Source: Acidimicrobiaceae bacterium (GTDB lineage: Bacteria; Actinomycetota; Acidimicrobiia; Acidimicrobiales; Ilumatobacteraceae). From it: a stretch of 35,933 nt of DNA. The notes under the pieces are model-generated. The model was not told where the DNA came from. It did not search any database and saw only the letters and a list, made by a program, of their open reading frames with translations. This document shows positions 17,435-25,537 of the stretch, in pieces. Location: the NCBI GenBank assembly GCA_947463235.1, contig CANHST010000004.1, positions 1-35,933 on the forward strand. The letters run 5' to 3'. How positions within the stretch are numbered: position 1 is the stretch's first letter; every line of letters begins with the position of its first letter. Position numbers and translations under genes: made by a program.

Positions 17435-17587
17435 TTAGAGGATCTGGAATGCCACGATGGCGACGATGAGGCACGCGGTGAGGACGATCATCGCCACCGC
17501 CGCGAAGCCGTCGCGCCGCACCGACCGCTGCATCTCAGGGGTGCGCGGCGGTGGCGTGACGTTCTGGTCCTTGATCTGGTAGGTCAT
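17435..17587 (-). CDS. Small single-pass membrane protein (50 aa)
   Basis: A 50-residue product starting MTYQIKDQNV has a polar, proline-containing N-terminal half (TPPPRTPEMQRSVRRDG) and a C-terminal membrane helix (AAVAMIVLTACLIVAIVAF). By the positive-inside rule the N-terminus would face the cytoplasm. The ATG at 17587 is supported by GGAGGGGA about 6 bases upstream; the open frame starts earlier at 17617 but lacks such a site. No family recognised. It heads the transcript that continues into the acyl-CoA ligase, so it may modulate or localise the ligase, which is inference. Confidence 0.65.
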   Translation of the reverse strand: MTYQIKDQNVTPPPRTPEMQRSVRRDGFAAVAMIVLTACLIVAIVAFQIL

Positions 17588-17629
17588 TCGGGTCCCCTCC
17601 CGTGACGTGCGGTACAAGCAGTGCCGCCA

Positions 17630-17647
17630 CCTTAGCCTAAGTTAAGG
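17630..17647. promoter_or_regulatory. Operator-like site CCTTAG-N6-TTAAGG
   Basis: CCTTAG CCTAAG TTAAGG lies in the 64-base divergent promoter between the small membrane protein/ligase (minus) and the ACAD10/11-like gene (plus). It ends four bases before the ATG at 17652, so a bound repressor would block initiation. Both half sites and spacing match the site upstream of the TetR gene. Confidence 0.6.
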
Positions 17648-17651
17648 CGTC

Positions 17652-18902
17652 ATGGAACTGGGAGAGAATCCAACGACGACTGCCCTGCGTGTTCGCCTCG
17701 AAGCGTTCATGGACGAGCACATCTATCCGAACGAGGATCGGTTCTTCGCCGAATCGATGGAACTCGGCCCTTGGCAGGCGTGGCCGGTAGTCGAGGAACT
17801 CAAGCCCTTGGCTCGTGCGGCGGGGCTCTGGAATCTGTTTCTCCCGCAGAGCCATCGCGGCAGCGGGCTGACGAACCTCGAGTACGCACCCCTGTGCGAG
17901 GTGATGGGTCGGTCGCACCTGGCGCCTGAAGTGTTCAACTGCGCCGCACCCGATACCGGCAACATGGAGACGCTCGAGCGCTATGGCACCCCGGAGCACC
18001 AGGAGCGCTGGCTGGAGCCGCTGTTGGCGGGCGAGATCAGATCGGCATTCGCGATGACCGAACCGGCCGTCGCGTCCAGCGACGCCACGAACATCGAAAG
18101 TTCCATCGTGCGCGATGGCGACGAGTACGTCATCAACGGCCGCAAGTGGTACACCACGAACGCCACCCATCCCCGCTGCGAGATCATCATCTTCATGGGC
18201 AAGACCGACGCGGGAAATCCCGATCGTCATCGCCAGCAGTCGATGATCCTGGTTCCGCGCGACACGCCCGGGGTGGAGGTGTTGCGTCCGTTGCCCGTCT
18301 TCAACTTCTACGGCATGCCCGACCGGGCGTCGGAGGTGCAGTTCACCGACGTGCGCGTGCCCGCCTCGAACATGTTGCTCGGCGAGGGTCGAGGCTTCGA
18401 GATTGCACAGGGGCGTCTCGGCCCCGGCCGCATCCATCACTGCATGCGACTGATCGGTCTGGCGGAGCGCGCGCTGGAACTGATGTGTCGGCGCACCGAG
18501 CACCGGGTGGCGTTCGGCCAGCCGATCTCCACCCAGAGCGTCACGCTCGAGCGCATCGCCGAGGCGCGCATTGCCATCGAGCAGACCCGCCTGCTCACGT
18601 TGAAGACGGCGTACCTGATGGACACCGTCGGCAACAAAGAGGCACGTCGCGAGATCGCGATGATCAAGATCGCTGCCCCGCAGATGGCCTGTCAGGTGGT
18701 CGACTGGGCGATCCAGGCGTTCGGCGGTGGTGGCACCAGCAACGACTTCGGGCTCGCGGCGATGTATGCCACCGCCCGGTTGCTGCGACTTGCCGATGGC
18801 CCCGATGAGGTGCATCGCAACCAACTCGGCCGGCTCGAAGTGCGTCGCCATTCGTCCAAGGGACCGGTCGAGCCGAAGGCTCCATACACCCCGAGCTGGT
18901 AA
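17652..18902 (+). CDS. Acyl-CoA dehydrogenase, ACAD10/ACAD11-like
   Basis: This 416-residue flavoenzyme differs from the 6152-7339 dehydrogenase. It carries [40 protein letters not shown]-like [44 protein letters not shown] and the C-terminal [16 protein letters not shown]. These are features of the ACAD10/11 group, with an Asp (ADGPDEVH) where classical enzymes have the catalytic Glu of YEGT. Members act on long, branched or 4-hydroxy/4-phospho acyl-CoAs; the substrate here is unknown. The ATG at 17652 is preceded by AAGG, the right half of the operator-like site. Its stop is six bases from the convergent biotin carboxylase stop, with no room for a separate terminator. Confidence 0.92.
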   Translation: MELGENPTTTALRVRLEAFMDEHIYPNEDRFFAESMELGPWQAWPVVEELKPLARAAGLWNLFLPQSHRGSGLTNLEYAPLCEVMGRSHLAPEVFNCAAPDTGNMETLERYGTPEHQERWLEPLLAGEIRSAFAMTEPAVASSDATNIESSIVRDGDEYVINGRKWYTTNATHPRCEIIIFMGKTDAGNPDRHRQQSMILVPRDTPGVEVLRPLPVFNFYGMPDRASEVQFTDVRVPASNMLLGEGRGFEIAQGRLGPGRIHHCMRLIGLAERALELMCRRTEHRVAFGQPISTQSVTLERIAEARIAIEQTRLLTLKTAYLMDTVGNKEARREIAMIKIAAPQMACQVVDWAIQAFGGGGTSNDFGLAAMYATARLLRLADGPDEVHRNQLGRLEVRRHSSKGPVEPKAPYTPSW

Positions 18903-18908
18903 CGCCGG

Positions 18909-20882
18909 TCAGTCGTCGGCGGCGTCGAGCGCTACGAGGCGCTGGTGCAGGGCGACACGGTCGCCCGCAGCCACCAGCACTTCACGCACGATGGCCACCT
19001 GCGCGGCTCGGAGCGTGTGCTCCATCTTCATGGCCTCGACCACAGCAACGGTCTGCCCAGCTTCCACCCGCTGGCCCACGGCCACGTCGACGCTGACGAC
19101 AGTACCGGGCATGGGGCTGGTGACGGTGAGGCCAGCGGCCGCAGTGGCATCGCGTCGCGCGCCGTGGTTGGGCGCTGCGGCGAGGTGCCACGTGGCGCCT
19201 TCGCGGCCCACCCACACACCGGTCGGCGTGACCGCGGCCGCGAAGTGCTGGGTCATGCCGTCGACCACGAGAGCGATGGTGGAGCCCTCTTGCGTTGCGA
19301 CCACCTGGCCGCTCCAGTCGCCGACGGTGGCGTTCCACGCTCCGCTGCCGACATCACAAAGCCGCGTCTCGACAACGCCGCCATCGGGGTTCAGGTGCCG
19401 CACGCAGACGTCGGCGGTGTCGCCGATGCGCCAGCCGCGCCGATCGCTCCACGGGCCGCTTCCAGCGAGCGCATGCAACTGGGCGAGCGTCGCCACCACG
19501 GCGGCCTCCGGTGGCATTGCCGTCGCCGGCCGCGACGCCACGAGGCGGTCGATGAGGCCGGTGTCGAGGTTGCCGTCGGCGACGTCGGGGTCGGTGAGCA
19601 GAACGCGCAGGAACTCGATGTTGGTGGTGAGCCCCAATACGACTGTTTCGCCGAGGGCAAGGTGGAGACGCCGACGCGCGCTGTCTCTGTCGCTTCCCCA
19701 GGCGATCACTTTCGCAAGCATCGGGTCGTAGTCGCTTCCGACCTCCCCGCCGACGACCATCGACGAGTCGACCCTCACGTGGTCGCGCCCGGCGGGCTCG
19801 TGCAGCAACTGGATCGTTCCACCGGTAGGAAGGAACCCCGTCGCTGGATCCTCTGCGTAGACCCTGGCTTCCACTGCATGGCCGCGAGGTGCAAGGTCGG
19901 CTTGGTTGAACCCGAGCGGCTCACCCGCAGCAATCCGGAGCTGCTGCTCGACAAGATCGATACCCCACACCATCTCGGTGACGGGGTGCTCCACTTGCAG
20001 CCGGGTGTTCATCTCGAGGAAGTAGGCCTCGTCCGGACGTTCGCCCGACACGACGAACTCCACCGTTCCGGCGTTGATGTAGCCACAGGCACTGGCGGCT
20101 GCGACGGCCTGGGCACCGAGGAGGGCGCGCTGTTCGTCGGTGAGGTACGGCGAGGGTGCCTCCTCGATCACCTTCTGGTGGCGTCGCTGAAGGCTGCACT
20201 CTCGCTCGCCGAGGTGCACCACATTGCCGTGGGCATCGGCGAGGACCTGCACCTCGATGTGGCGGGGGCGTTCGATGTAGCGCTCGATCAGCAGGGTGTC
20301 GTCGCCGAACGAATTGCGAGCCTCGCGCTGGGCGCCAGCGATGGCGGTCGCCCATTCATCGGGGTCGCGCACGAGCCGCATGCCCTTTCCACCACCGCCG
20401 GCGGACGGCTTGATCAGTGCCGGAAGGCCCACTTCCGTCGCCGCAGAGATGAGTTCGTCGACGCTGAGGCCAGTTCCATCGATGCCCGGTACCACGGCCA
20501 CACCATTGGCAGCCACGGTGCGCTTGGCGCGGATCTTGTCGCCCATTGCGTTGATGGCCGAGATCGGTGGACCGATGAAGACAATGCCGGCCTCGGCACA
20601 GGCGGTGGCAAGCGACACATTCTCGGAGAGGAACCCGTAGCCCGGGTGCAGCGCCTGGGCGCCGCTACGCAGCGCGGCCTCGACGATGCGTTCGACCGAC
20701 AGGTAGCTCTCGGCGGCGGATGCCGGGCCGATGCGGACCGCCGAGTCGGAGGCCATCACGTGTCGGGCGTGGGCGTCGGCATCGCTGTACACCGCGATGG
20801 AACGGATGCCGAGCGTCCGCAACGTGCGCGCGACTCGCACGGAGATCTCGCCTCGGTTGGCGATCAGGACGCTGTCGAACAT
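18909..20882 (-). CDS. accA1: Biotin carboxylase / biotin carboxyl carrier subunit (methylcrotonyl-CoA-type, AccA1-like)
   Basis: This 657-residue alpha subunit has a biotin carboxylase domain (FDSVLIANRGEISVRVART at 2-20; ATP-grasp glycine loop SAGGGGKGMR at 160-169; EMNTRLQVEHPVTE at 290-303). A linker of about 130 residues follows, then a C-terminal biotinyl domain with VVEAMKMEHT, where Lys619 carries biotin. It carboxylates biotin with ATP and bicarbonate for transfer by the beta subunit encoded just upstream (nine bases between that stop and this start). Partner identity points to 3-methylcrotonyl-CoA carboxylase. ATG 20882 is preceded by GGGAG. It converges on the ACAD10/11-like gene. 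Confidence 0.93.
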   Translation of the reverse strand: MFDSVLIANRGEISVRVARTLRTLGIRSIAVYSDADAHARHVMASDSAVRIGPASAAESYLSVERIVEAALRSGAQALHPGYGFLSENVSLATACAEAGIVFIGPPISAINAMGDKIRAKRTVAANGVAVVPGIDGTGLSVDELISAATEVGLPALIKPSAGGGGKGMRLVRDPDEWATAIAGAQREARNSFGDDTLLIERYIERPRHIEVQVLADAHGNVVHLGERECSLQRRHQKVIEEAPSPYLTDEQRALLGAQAVAAASACGYINAGTVEFVVSGERPDEAYFLEMNTRLQVEHPVTEMVWGIDLVEQQLRIAAGEPLGFNQADLAPRGHAVEARVYAEDPATGFLPTGGTIQLLHEPAGRDHVRVDSSMVVGGEVGSDYDPMLAKVIAWGSDRDSARRRLHLALGETVVLGLTTNIEFLRVLLTDPDVADGNLDTGLIDRLVASRPATAMPPEAAVVATLAQLHALAGSGPWSDRRGWRIGDTADVCVRHLNPDGGVVETRLCDVGSGAWNATVGDWSGQVVATQEGSTIALVVDGMTQHFAAAVTPTGVWVGREGATWHLAAAPNHGARRDATAAAGLTVTSPMPGTVVSVDVAVGQRVEAGQTVAVVEAMKMEHTLRAAQVAIVREVLVAAGDRVALHQRLVALDAADD

Positions 20883-20891
20883 GGTGTCTCC

Positions 20892-22517
20892 CTACATCCG
20901 GAACACGCCGTACCCGACGGGTCCGAGCGGAGATTGTGCGGCGGCGCTGAGCGCCAGGCCCACGACCATGCGGGTATCGCCGGGCTCGATGACGCCGTCG
21001 TCCCACAGGCGTGCCGTGGCGTAGTAGGGATGGCTCTGGGTCTCGAACTGCTCGAAGATCGGGCGGCGGAACTCGGCCTCATCGTCGGCCGACCATTCGC
21101 CGCCGCGGCCCTCGATCTGATCGCGTCGCACCGTGGCGAGCACCGACGCGGCCTGTTCGCTGCCCATGAGCGCCAATCGCGCGTTCGGCCACGTCCACAT
21201 GAAGCGAGGCGAGTAGGCGCGCCCGCACATGCTGTAGTTGCCGGCGCCGTAGGAGCCGCCGATCACCACGGTGAACTTCGGTACGCGAGCGGTGGCCACG
21301 GCGTTCACCATCTTGGCCCCGTGCTTGGCGATGCCACCTGCCTCGTAATCGCGGCCCACCATGAAACCGGTGATGTTCTGGAGGAAGAGCAGCGGGATCT
21401 GCCGTTGGTCGCACAACTCGATGAAGTGGGCACCCTTCATCGCCGCCTCGGAGAAGAGGACGCCGTTGTTGGCGATGATGCCCACGGGCTGACCCCAGAT
21501 GTGAGCGAACCCGCAGACCAGCGTCTGGCCGTACAGCTGCTTGAACTCGAGAAACCCGCTGCCGTCGACGATGCGTGCGATGACTTCCCGCACGTCGTAC
21601 GGCGTGCGCGGGTTGGCAGGGATCACGCCGTGCAGGGTCGATGGGTCGACCAGCGGTTCGATCGATGCCTTCACCTCCCACGGAGCAGGCGGAGGCGGGG
21701 GCAGCGTGGCGACGATCTGGCGCACGATCGCGGCGGCGTGCCGGTCGTCGTCGGCGAGGTGATCGGTGACGCCCGAAACGCTCGAGTGCATGAGTCCGCC
21801 TCCGAGATCTTCGGCCGATACCACCTCGCCAGTGGCTGCCTTCACCAGCGGCGGCCCGCCGAGGAAGATCGTGCCCTGATCGGCAACGATCACGGTCTCA
21901 TCGGCCATCGCCGGAATGTAGGCACCGCCGGCCGTGCACGAGCCAAGGACCGCGGCGATCTGAGCGATACCGCGAGCGGACAGCTGTGCCTGGTTGTAGA
22001 AGATGCGGCCGAAGTGATCGCGGTCGGGGAAGACGTTGTCCCACTCCGGGATGAACGCGCCGCCAGAGTCGACGAGATAGATGCATGGCAGTCGGTTCTC
22101 GAGCGCGATCTCCTGCGCTCGAAGGTGCTTCTTCACGGTGATGGGGTAGTAGGTGCCGCCCTTGACCGTGGCGTCGTTGACGACGATGACGCAGGTGCGG
22201 CCCGATACCTGGCCGACGCCGGTGATGATGCCGGCAGCCGGGGCTTCGTCGCCGTACATGCCGTTGGCGGCGAGTGGCGACAGTTCGAGGAACGGAGAAC
22301 CGGGATCGAGGAGGGCGTCGACCCGATCCCTCGGGAGCAACTTGCCCCGGGAAGCATGGCGCTGGCGCGACGACTCGGGTCCGCCGCGGCGTGCGGTCGC
22401 CAGGTCGTTACGCAGACCTGCGACCAGTGCGTCGAGGGCCTCGGCGTTGGCATGAAAGTCGGCACTACCGCGATCGATGTGGCTCGCCAGCGGAGGAAAC
22501 GGTGTTGTTTGCCACAT
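20892..22517 (-). CDS. accD1: Methylcrotonyl-CoA carboxylase beta subunit (carboxyltransferase, AccD1-like)
   Basis: A 541-residue carboxyltransferase with both CT half-domains. Typical MCC-beta stretches include [93 protein letters not shown] and [20 protein letters not shown]. Role: carboxylates 3-methylcrotonyl-CoA to 3-methylglutaconyl-CoA in leucine/isovalerate breakdown, with the biotin subunit encoded downstream. The start is ATG 22517 or GTG 22523 (two residues longer and better spaced from AAGG). An operator-like palindrome at 22528-22545 covers the promoter it shares with the divergent TetR gene. Confidence 0.95.
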   Translation of the reverse strand: MWQTTPFPPLASHIDRGSADFHANAEALDALVAGLRNDLATARRGGPESSRQRHASRGKLLPRDRVDALLDPGSPFLELSPLAANGMYGDEAPAAGIITGVGQVSGRTCVIVVNDATVKGGTYYPITVKKHLRAQEIALENRLPCIYLVDSGGAFIPEWDNVFPDRDHFGRIFYNQAQLSARGIAQIAAVLGSCTAGGAYIPAMADETVIVADQGTIFLGGPPLVKAATGEVVSAEDLGGGLMHSSVSGVTDHLADDDRHAAAIVRQIVATLPPPPPAPWEVKASIEPLVDPSTLHGVIPANPRTPYDVREVIARIVDGSGFLEFKQLYGQTLVCGFAHIWGQPVGIIANNGVLFSEAAMKGAHFIELCDQRQIPLLFLQNITGFMVGRDYEAGGIAKHGAKMVNAVATARVPKFTVVIGGSYGAGNYSMCGRAYSPRFMWTWPNARLALMGSEQAASVLATVRRDQIEGRGGEWSADDEAEFRRPIFEQFETQSHPYYATARLWDDGVIEPGDTRMVVGLALSAAAQSPLGPVGYGVFRM

Positions 22518-22527
22518 GAGCACGTGA

Positions 22528-22545
22528 CCTTAGTTAGAATTAAGG
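22528..22545. promoter_or_regulatory. Probable TetR operator, CCTTAG-N6-TTAAGG (best palindrome)
   Basis: The divergent accD1/tetR gap holds GACCTTA (22526-22532) and TAAGGTC (22541-22547), a perfect 7-base inverted repeat with an 8-base centre. The 18-base core matches the sites at 17630 and 14371. It ends three bases before the TetR ATG and lies a few bases from the accD1 start, the usual position for autorepression by a TetR protein. Confidence 0.7.
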
Positions 22546-22549
22546 TCAG

Positions 22550-23224
22550 ATGTCTATGTCGGACCCCACCGGTCACACGCGCAAGAAGCGTCGTCTGCGT
22601 CTGGGGGCCGTGTCGCGCCTGTCCAACGGTGAGTCGCAGCGGTCGAACATGACCCGCCGTGAGGAGTTGCTCGAGATCGCCGCAGAGCTCTTCGCTGCCC
22701 GCTCCTTCGTGAGCGTCACCGTCGACGATCTCGGCGCCGCTGCCGGTGTGTCGGGCCCCGCCCTCTATCACCACTTCGAGAGTAAGGAAGCAATGCTCGG
22801 CGAGATGTTGGTGGACATCAGCCACCACTTGCTGGAGGAAGGTCGGGCCCTGCGCGATGCCGTGGCCCCCGAGCAGTTACTCGACGAACTCATCGTGCGG
22901 CATGTGGACTTCGCCGTCGATCATCGAGCGCTCATCGCCGTGCACTTCCGCGACCTCTTGCAGGCCAGCGACGACGACCAGCGTCGGGTTCGCCGGCTGC
23001 AGCGTGAGTACGTGGAGATCTGGGTCGATGCGTTGCAGGCCAAGAACGCCGATGTGCCCTCGGCGGTTGCGCGCGCGGCGGTTCATGCAGCGCTTGGCCT
23101 CATCAACTCGACGCCGTTCAGCCCGCGGGCGCGTCGCTCCGACCTGGTGGAGCTGCTCACGTCGATGGCTGCAGCGGCGTTCGCTGCGGCAGCGGGCTTC
23201 GCGCTCGACACCGACGACGACTGA
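22550..23224 (+). CDS. TetR-family transcriptional regulator
   Basis: A 224-residue regulator with a TetR DNA-binding domain: RREELLEIAAELFAARSF, helix-turn-helix VTVDDLGAAAGVSGPALYHHF (about 56-76), then an all-helical ligand-binding domain. A basic 33-residue arm (TRKKRRLRLGAVSRL) precedes the canonical domain start; ATG 22649 would remove it, but the ATG at 22550 has AAGG at the right distance. It is divergent from the carboxylase genes, with a palindromic operator between. By analogy with the TetR next to the mycobacterial accA1/accD1/fadD35 genes it probably represses this regulon and is released by an acyl-CoA; the ligand is unknown. Confidence 0.9.
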   Translation: MSMSDPTGHTRKKRRLRLGAVSRLSNGESQRSNMTRREELLEIAAELFAARSFVSVTVDDLGAAAGVSGPALYHHFESKEAMLGEMLVDISHHLLEEGRALRDAVAPEQLLDELIVRHVDFAVDHRALIAVHFRDLLQASDDDQRRVRRLQREYVEIWVDALQAKNADVPSAVARAAVHAALGLINSTPFSPRARRSDLVELLTSMAAAAFAAAAGFALDTDDD

Positions 23225-23240
23225 ACGCCGCCGCTCGTAG

Positions 23241-23252
23241 CCCCAGATGGGG
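23241..23252. terminator. Small hairpin between convergent TetR and VOC genes
   Basis: CCCC-AGAT-GGGG lies between the two convergent stops, and the flanking CTGAAC (23221-23226) and GTTCAG (23252-23257) can extend it into a bulged stem that pairs the two stop codons. It is weak, but the only termination candidate in a 29-base gap. Confidence 0.35.
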
Positions 23253-23253
23253 T

Positions 23254-23733
23254 TCAGCCCCGTCGAGCGGCCTCGATGGCGGCGATGTCGATCTTGCCCA
23301 TCTCCATCATTGCGTTGAACGCACGCTTGGAAGCTGCGGGGTCGGGGTCGGCCAACGCTTCGCCCAAGGCCTTCGGCGTGATCTGCCACGACAGGCCCCA
23401 CTTGTCTCGACACCACCCGCACTGACTCTCCTCGCCGCCGTTGTTCACGATGGCGTTCCAGAGCCTGTCGGTCTCCTCCTGGTCGTCGGTGGAAATCTGG
23501 AATGAGAACGCTTCGGTGTGCGTGAACGCCGGGCCACCGTTGAGCCCGAGGCACGGGATGCCGGCCACGGTGAACTCCACGGTGAGCACGTCGCCCTCCT
23601 TGCCGTCGGGGTAGTCGCCGGGTGCAAAGGCGATGGCGCCGACGGAGCTGTTGGGGAACGTGGCGGCATAGAACTGCGCAGCGCCAAGCGCATCGCGGTC
23701 GTACCAGATGCAAATGGTGTTCTTCGGGGTCAC
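23254..23733 (-). CDS. VOC-superfamily protein, PhnB-like
   Basis: A 159-residue glyoxalase/bleomycin-resistance-fold protein of the PhnB-like (3-demethylubiquinone methyltransferase-like) group. It begins MTPKNTICIWYDRDALGAAQFY and contains FPNSSVGAIAFAPGDYP, LTVEFTVAGIPCLGLNGGPAF, and CGWCRDKWGLSWQITPKAL. The function is unknown; members are usually soluble dimers. The GTG at 23733 is chosen over the longer frame start at 23763 because AAGGAG lies about 7 bases upstream. There is no evident link to neighbouring pathways. Confidence 0.82.
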   Translation of the reverse strand: MTPKNTICIWYDRDALGAAQFYAATFPNSSVGAIAFAPGDYPDGKEGDVLTVEFTVAGIPCLGLNGGPAFTHTEAFSFQISTDDQEETDRLWNAIVNNGGEESQCGWCRDKWGLSWQITPKALGEALADPDPAASKRAFNAMMEMGKIDIAAIEAARRG

Positions 23734-23929
23734 GAACGTCTCCTTCGATCGGGTGTTGCGCATCGACGTTGCGACATTCGATCGTGGCTACGGCCAATCA
23801 TCAACCGTGCGGCGCTGGCCATCGCACCGTGACCGGCCTCGGCGGTGAAGGGGTTCTGCGCGAACGGGTACGGTGGAGGGCACTCGCGTTCGCGATCGTC
23901 GCGAACTCTCGAAGAAGGATGAATCAGTC

Positions 23930-25300
23930 GTGAGCAGCTATGCAGTGGTGAACCCCGCCACCGGTGAAACCGTTCAGACCTACCCGACCATCACCGACGA
24001 GGCCTTGGTCGCCGCCATCAACGGGGCAAACGATGCCCACCGATCCTGGTCGCGGCACACCAGCGTCGCCGAGCGCGCGGCGATGATCGCCCGGGTGGCC
24101 GAACTGCACACCGAGCGGCAGGACGAACTGGCCGCCATCATCGCCCGTGAGATGGGCAAGCCCATCGGCGATGCGCTCGGCGAGATCGGCTTCAGCGCCG
24201 CCATCTACCAGTACTACGCCGACAACGCCACCGAGTTCCTGGCCGACGAGCCCGTCACCCTGATGGGCGGCGAGGGCACCGCCATCGTGCGCAAGAGTGC
24301 GCTCGGCGTGCTGCTCGGCATCATGCCGTGGAACTTCCCCTACTACCAGGTGGCGCGTTTCGCCGGCCCGAACCTCATCATCGGCAACCCGGTGCTGCTG
24401 AAGCACGCCCCGCAGTGCCCGGAGTCGGCCGCTGCCATCGAGCAGATCTACCTCGACGCTGGCTTCCCCGCCGGTGCCTACACGAACATCTACGCCACCA
24501 ACGAGCAGGTGGCCGACATCATCGCCAACCCGATCGTGCAGGGTGTGTCGCTCACCGGTTCCGAGCGTGCGGGTGCAGCGGTTGCCGAGATCGCCGGTCG
24601 CCACCTGAAGAAGGTCGTGCTGGAGCTCGGCGGTTCCGACCCGTTCATCCTGCTGTCCACCGACGACCTCGATGCCACGGTTGCCTCAGCCACCATCGCT
24701 CGCGTCGATAACTGCGGCCAGGCCTGCAACGCTGCCAAGCGCTTCATCGTGATGGACCACCTCTACGACGAGTTCGTCGAGAAGTTCACCGCCTCGGTGC
24801 TGGCCACCAAGGTGGGCAACCCCACCGACGACGACATCAACATCGGGCCGCTCTCGTCGTTGGGGGCCGCGCAGCGCCTGGCGTCGCAGGTTGATGCAGC
24901 CGTCGCCGCCGGTGCCACGCTGGTGTCGGCCGGCGAGCGTTCGGGCTCGTTCTTCCCGCCCGGCGTGCTCACCGGTGTCACTCGCGACAACCCGTCGTTC
25001 TACGAAGAGCTGTTCGGCCCGGTGGCCATGATCTTCAAGGTGACCAGCGAGGACGAAGCCATCGACCTGGCCAACGACACGCCGTTCGGCCTGGGCTCGT
25101 ACCTGTTCACCACCGACGCCGAGCAGGCGGCCCGCGTGGCCGATGCCATCCAGGCCGGCATGGTGTACGTGAACATCGTCGGGGCCGACAGCCCCGAGCT
25201 GCCCTTCGGCGGTGTGAAGCGCTCCGGCTCGGGTCGCGAGCTCGGCCGCTGGGGTGCTGATGAGTTCGTCAACAAGAAGCTCATCCGCGTCGGCGCCTGA
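23930..25300 (+). CDS. NAD(P)+-dependent aldehyde dehydrogenase, succinate-semialdehyde dehydrogenase-like
   Basis: A 456-residue ALDH with the cofactor/active-site motifs MPWNFPYYQ (132-140), SLTGSERAG (207-215), general base Glu232 in LELGGSDPF, and catalytic Cys266 in NCGQACNAAKRF. LFGPVAMIFKV and PFGGVKRSGSGRELG follow. Length and motifs fit the GabD1-like bacterial group; oxidation of succinate semialdehyde or a similar short aldehyde acid to the acid is likely. The GTG at 23930 gives the family's usual N-terminus (SSYAVVNPATGE) and has AAGGAT about 10 bases upstream. A strong hairpin follows at 25323-25352. It is divergent from the VOC gene; the 196-base gap between them shows nothing else. 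Confidence 0.9.
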   Translation: MSSYAVVNPATGETVQTYPTITDEALVAAINGANDAHRSWSRHTSVAERAAMIARVAELHTERQDELAAIIAREMGKPIGDALGEIGFSAAIYQYYADNATEFLADEPVTLMGGEGTAIVRKSALGVLLGIMPWNFPYYQVARFAGPNLIIGNPVLLKHAPQCPESAAAIEQIYLDAGFPAGAYTNIYATNEQVADIIANPIVQGVSLTGSERAGAAVAEIAGRHLKKVVLELGGSDPFILLSTDDLDATVASATIARVDNCGQACNAAKRFIVMDHLYDEFVEKFTASVLATKVGNPTDDDINIGPLSSLGAAQRLASQVDAAVAAGATLVSAGERSGSFFPPGVLTGVTRDNPSFYEELFGPVAMIFKVTSEDEAIDLANDTPFGLGSYLFTTDAEQAARVADAIQAGMVYVNIVGADSPELPFGGVKRSGSGRELGRWGADEFVNKKLIRVGA

Positions 25301-25322
25301 CACCCGCTGAGAGTTCTGCGTT

Positions 25323-25352
25323 GAAGGCCCGGGCCCCACGGCCCGGGCCTTC
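25323..25352 (+). terminator. Hairpin terminator after the aldehyde dehydrogenase gene
   Basis: A perfect stem with 12-base arms, GAAGGCCCGGGC / GCCCGGGCCTTC, around loop CCCACG begins 22 bases after the stop codon. Confidence 0.8.
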
Positions 25353-25411
25353 GCCATTCCGCGGCCCCGCGGCTCGAGTTCGGTCCGCCGCGTGTCGGGC
25401 CCTACCTGGTT

Positions 25412-25510
25412 GGGCGCGATTTCTGCCGCCCGTGGCACAACGACCACCCACGGGTGCGAAAAGTGCCACAGGTGGCTCACTTCGCGCCCGTGGGCGCGAA
25501 ACGTGCCGTG
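25412..25510. repeat. 99-bp hairpin-rich intergenic repeat, copy 1
   Basis: Identical over all 99 bases to 35305-35403, in the same orientation. It contains, in order: GGGCG/CGCCC (25412-25416, 25427-25431); GTGGCAC/GTGCCAC (25432-25438, 25463-25469) enclosing CACCC-AC-GGGTG (25445-25456); and a palindrome TTCGCGCCC-GT-GGGCGCGAA (25481-25500). It sits between the convergent aldehyde dehydrogenase and LivF genes, ending 27 bases before the LivF stop. No flanking target duplication or coding potential is visible. Possibly a REP-like mobile palindrome or bidirectional terminator. Confidence 0.9.
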
Positions 25511-25537
25511 CCGGCGGACCGGAGTTTCCTGGCGCAG

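Noticed and set aside
18945-22652. A 1235-codon plus-strand open frame
   Set aside because: It lies antisense to the biotin carboxylase and carboxyltransferase genes, which have full motif sets; its His/Arg/Asp-rich product has no recognisable motif. Long antisense frames are expected in DNA this GC-rich.
25412-25510. The 99-bp repeat as part of a protein-coding gene
   Set aside because: Frames through both copies give different C-terminal continuations and fit no family, and both copies lie outside the neighbouring genes' well-supported ends.
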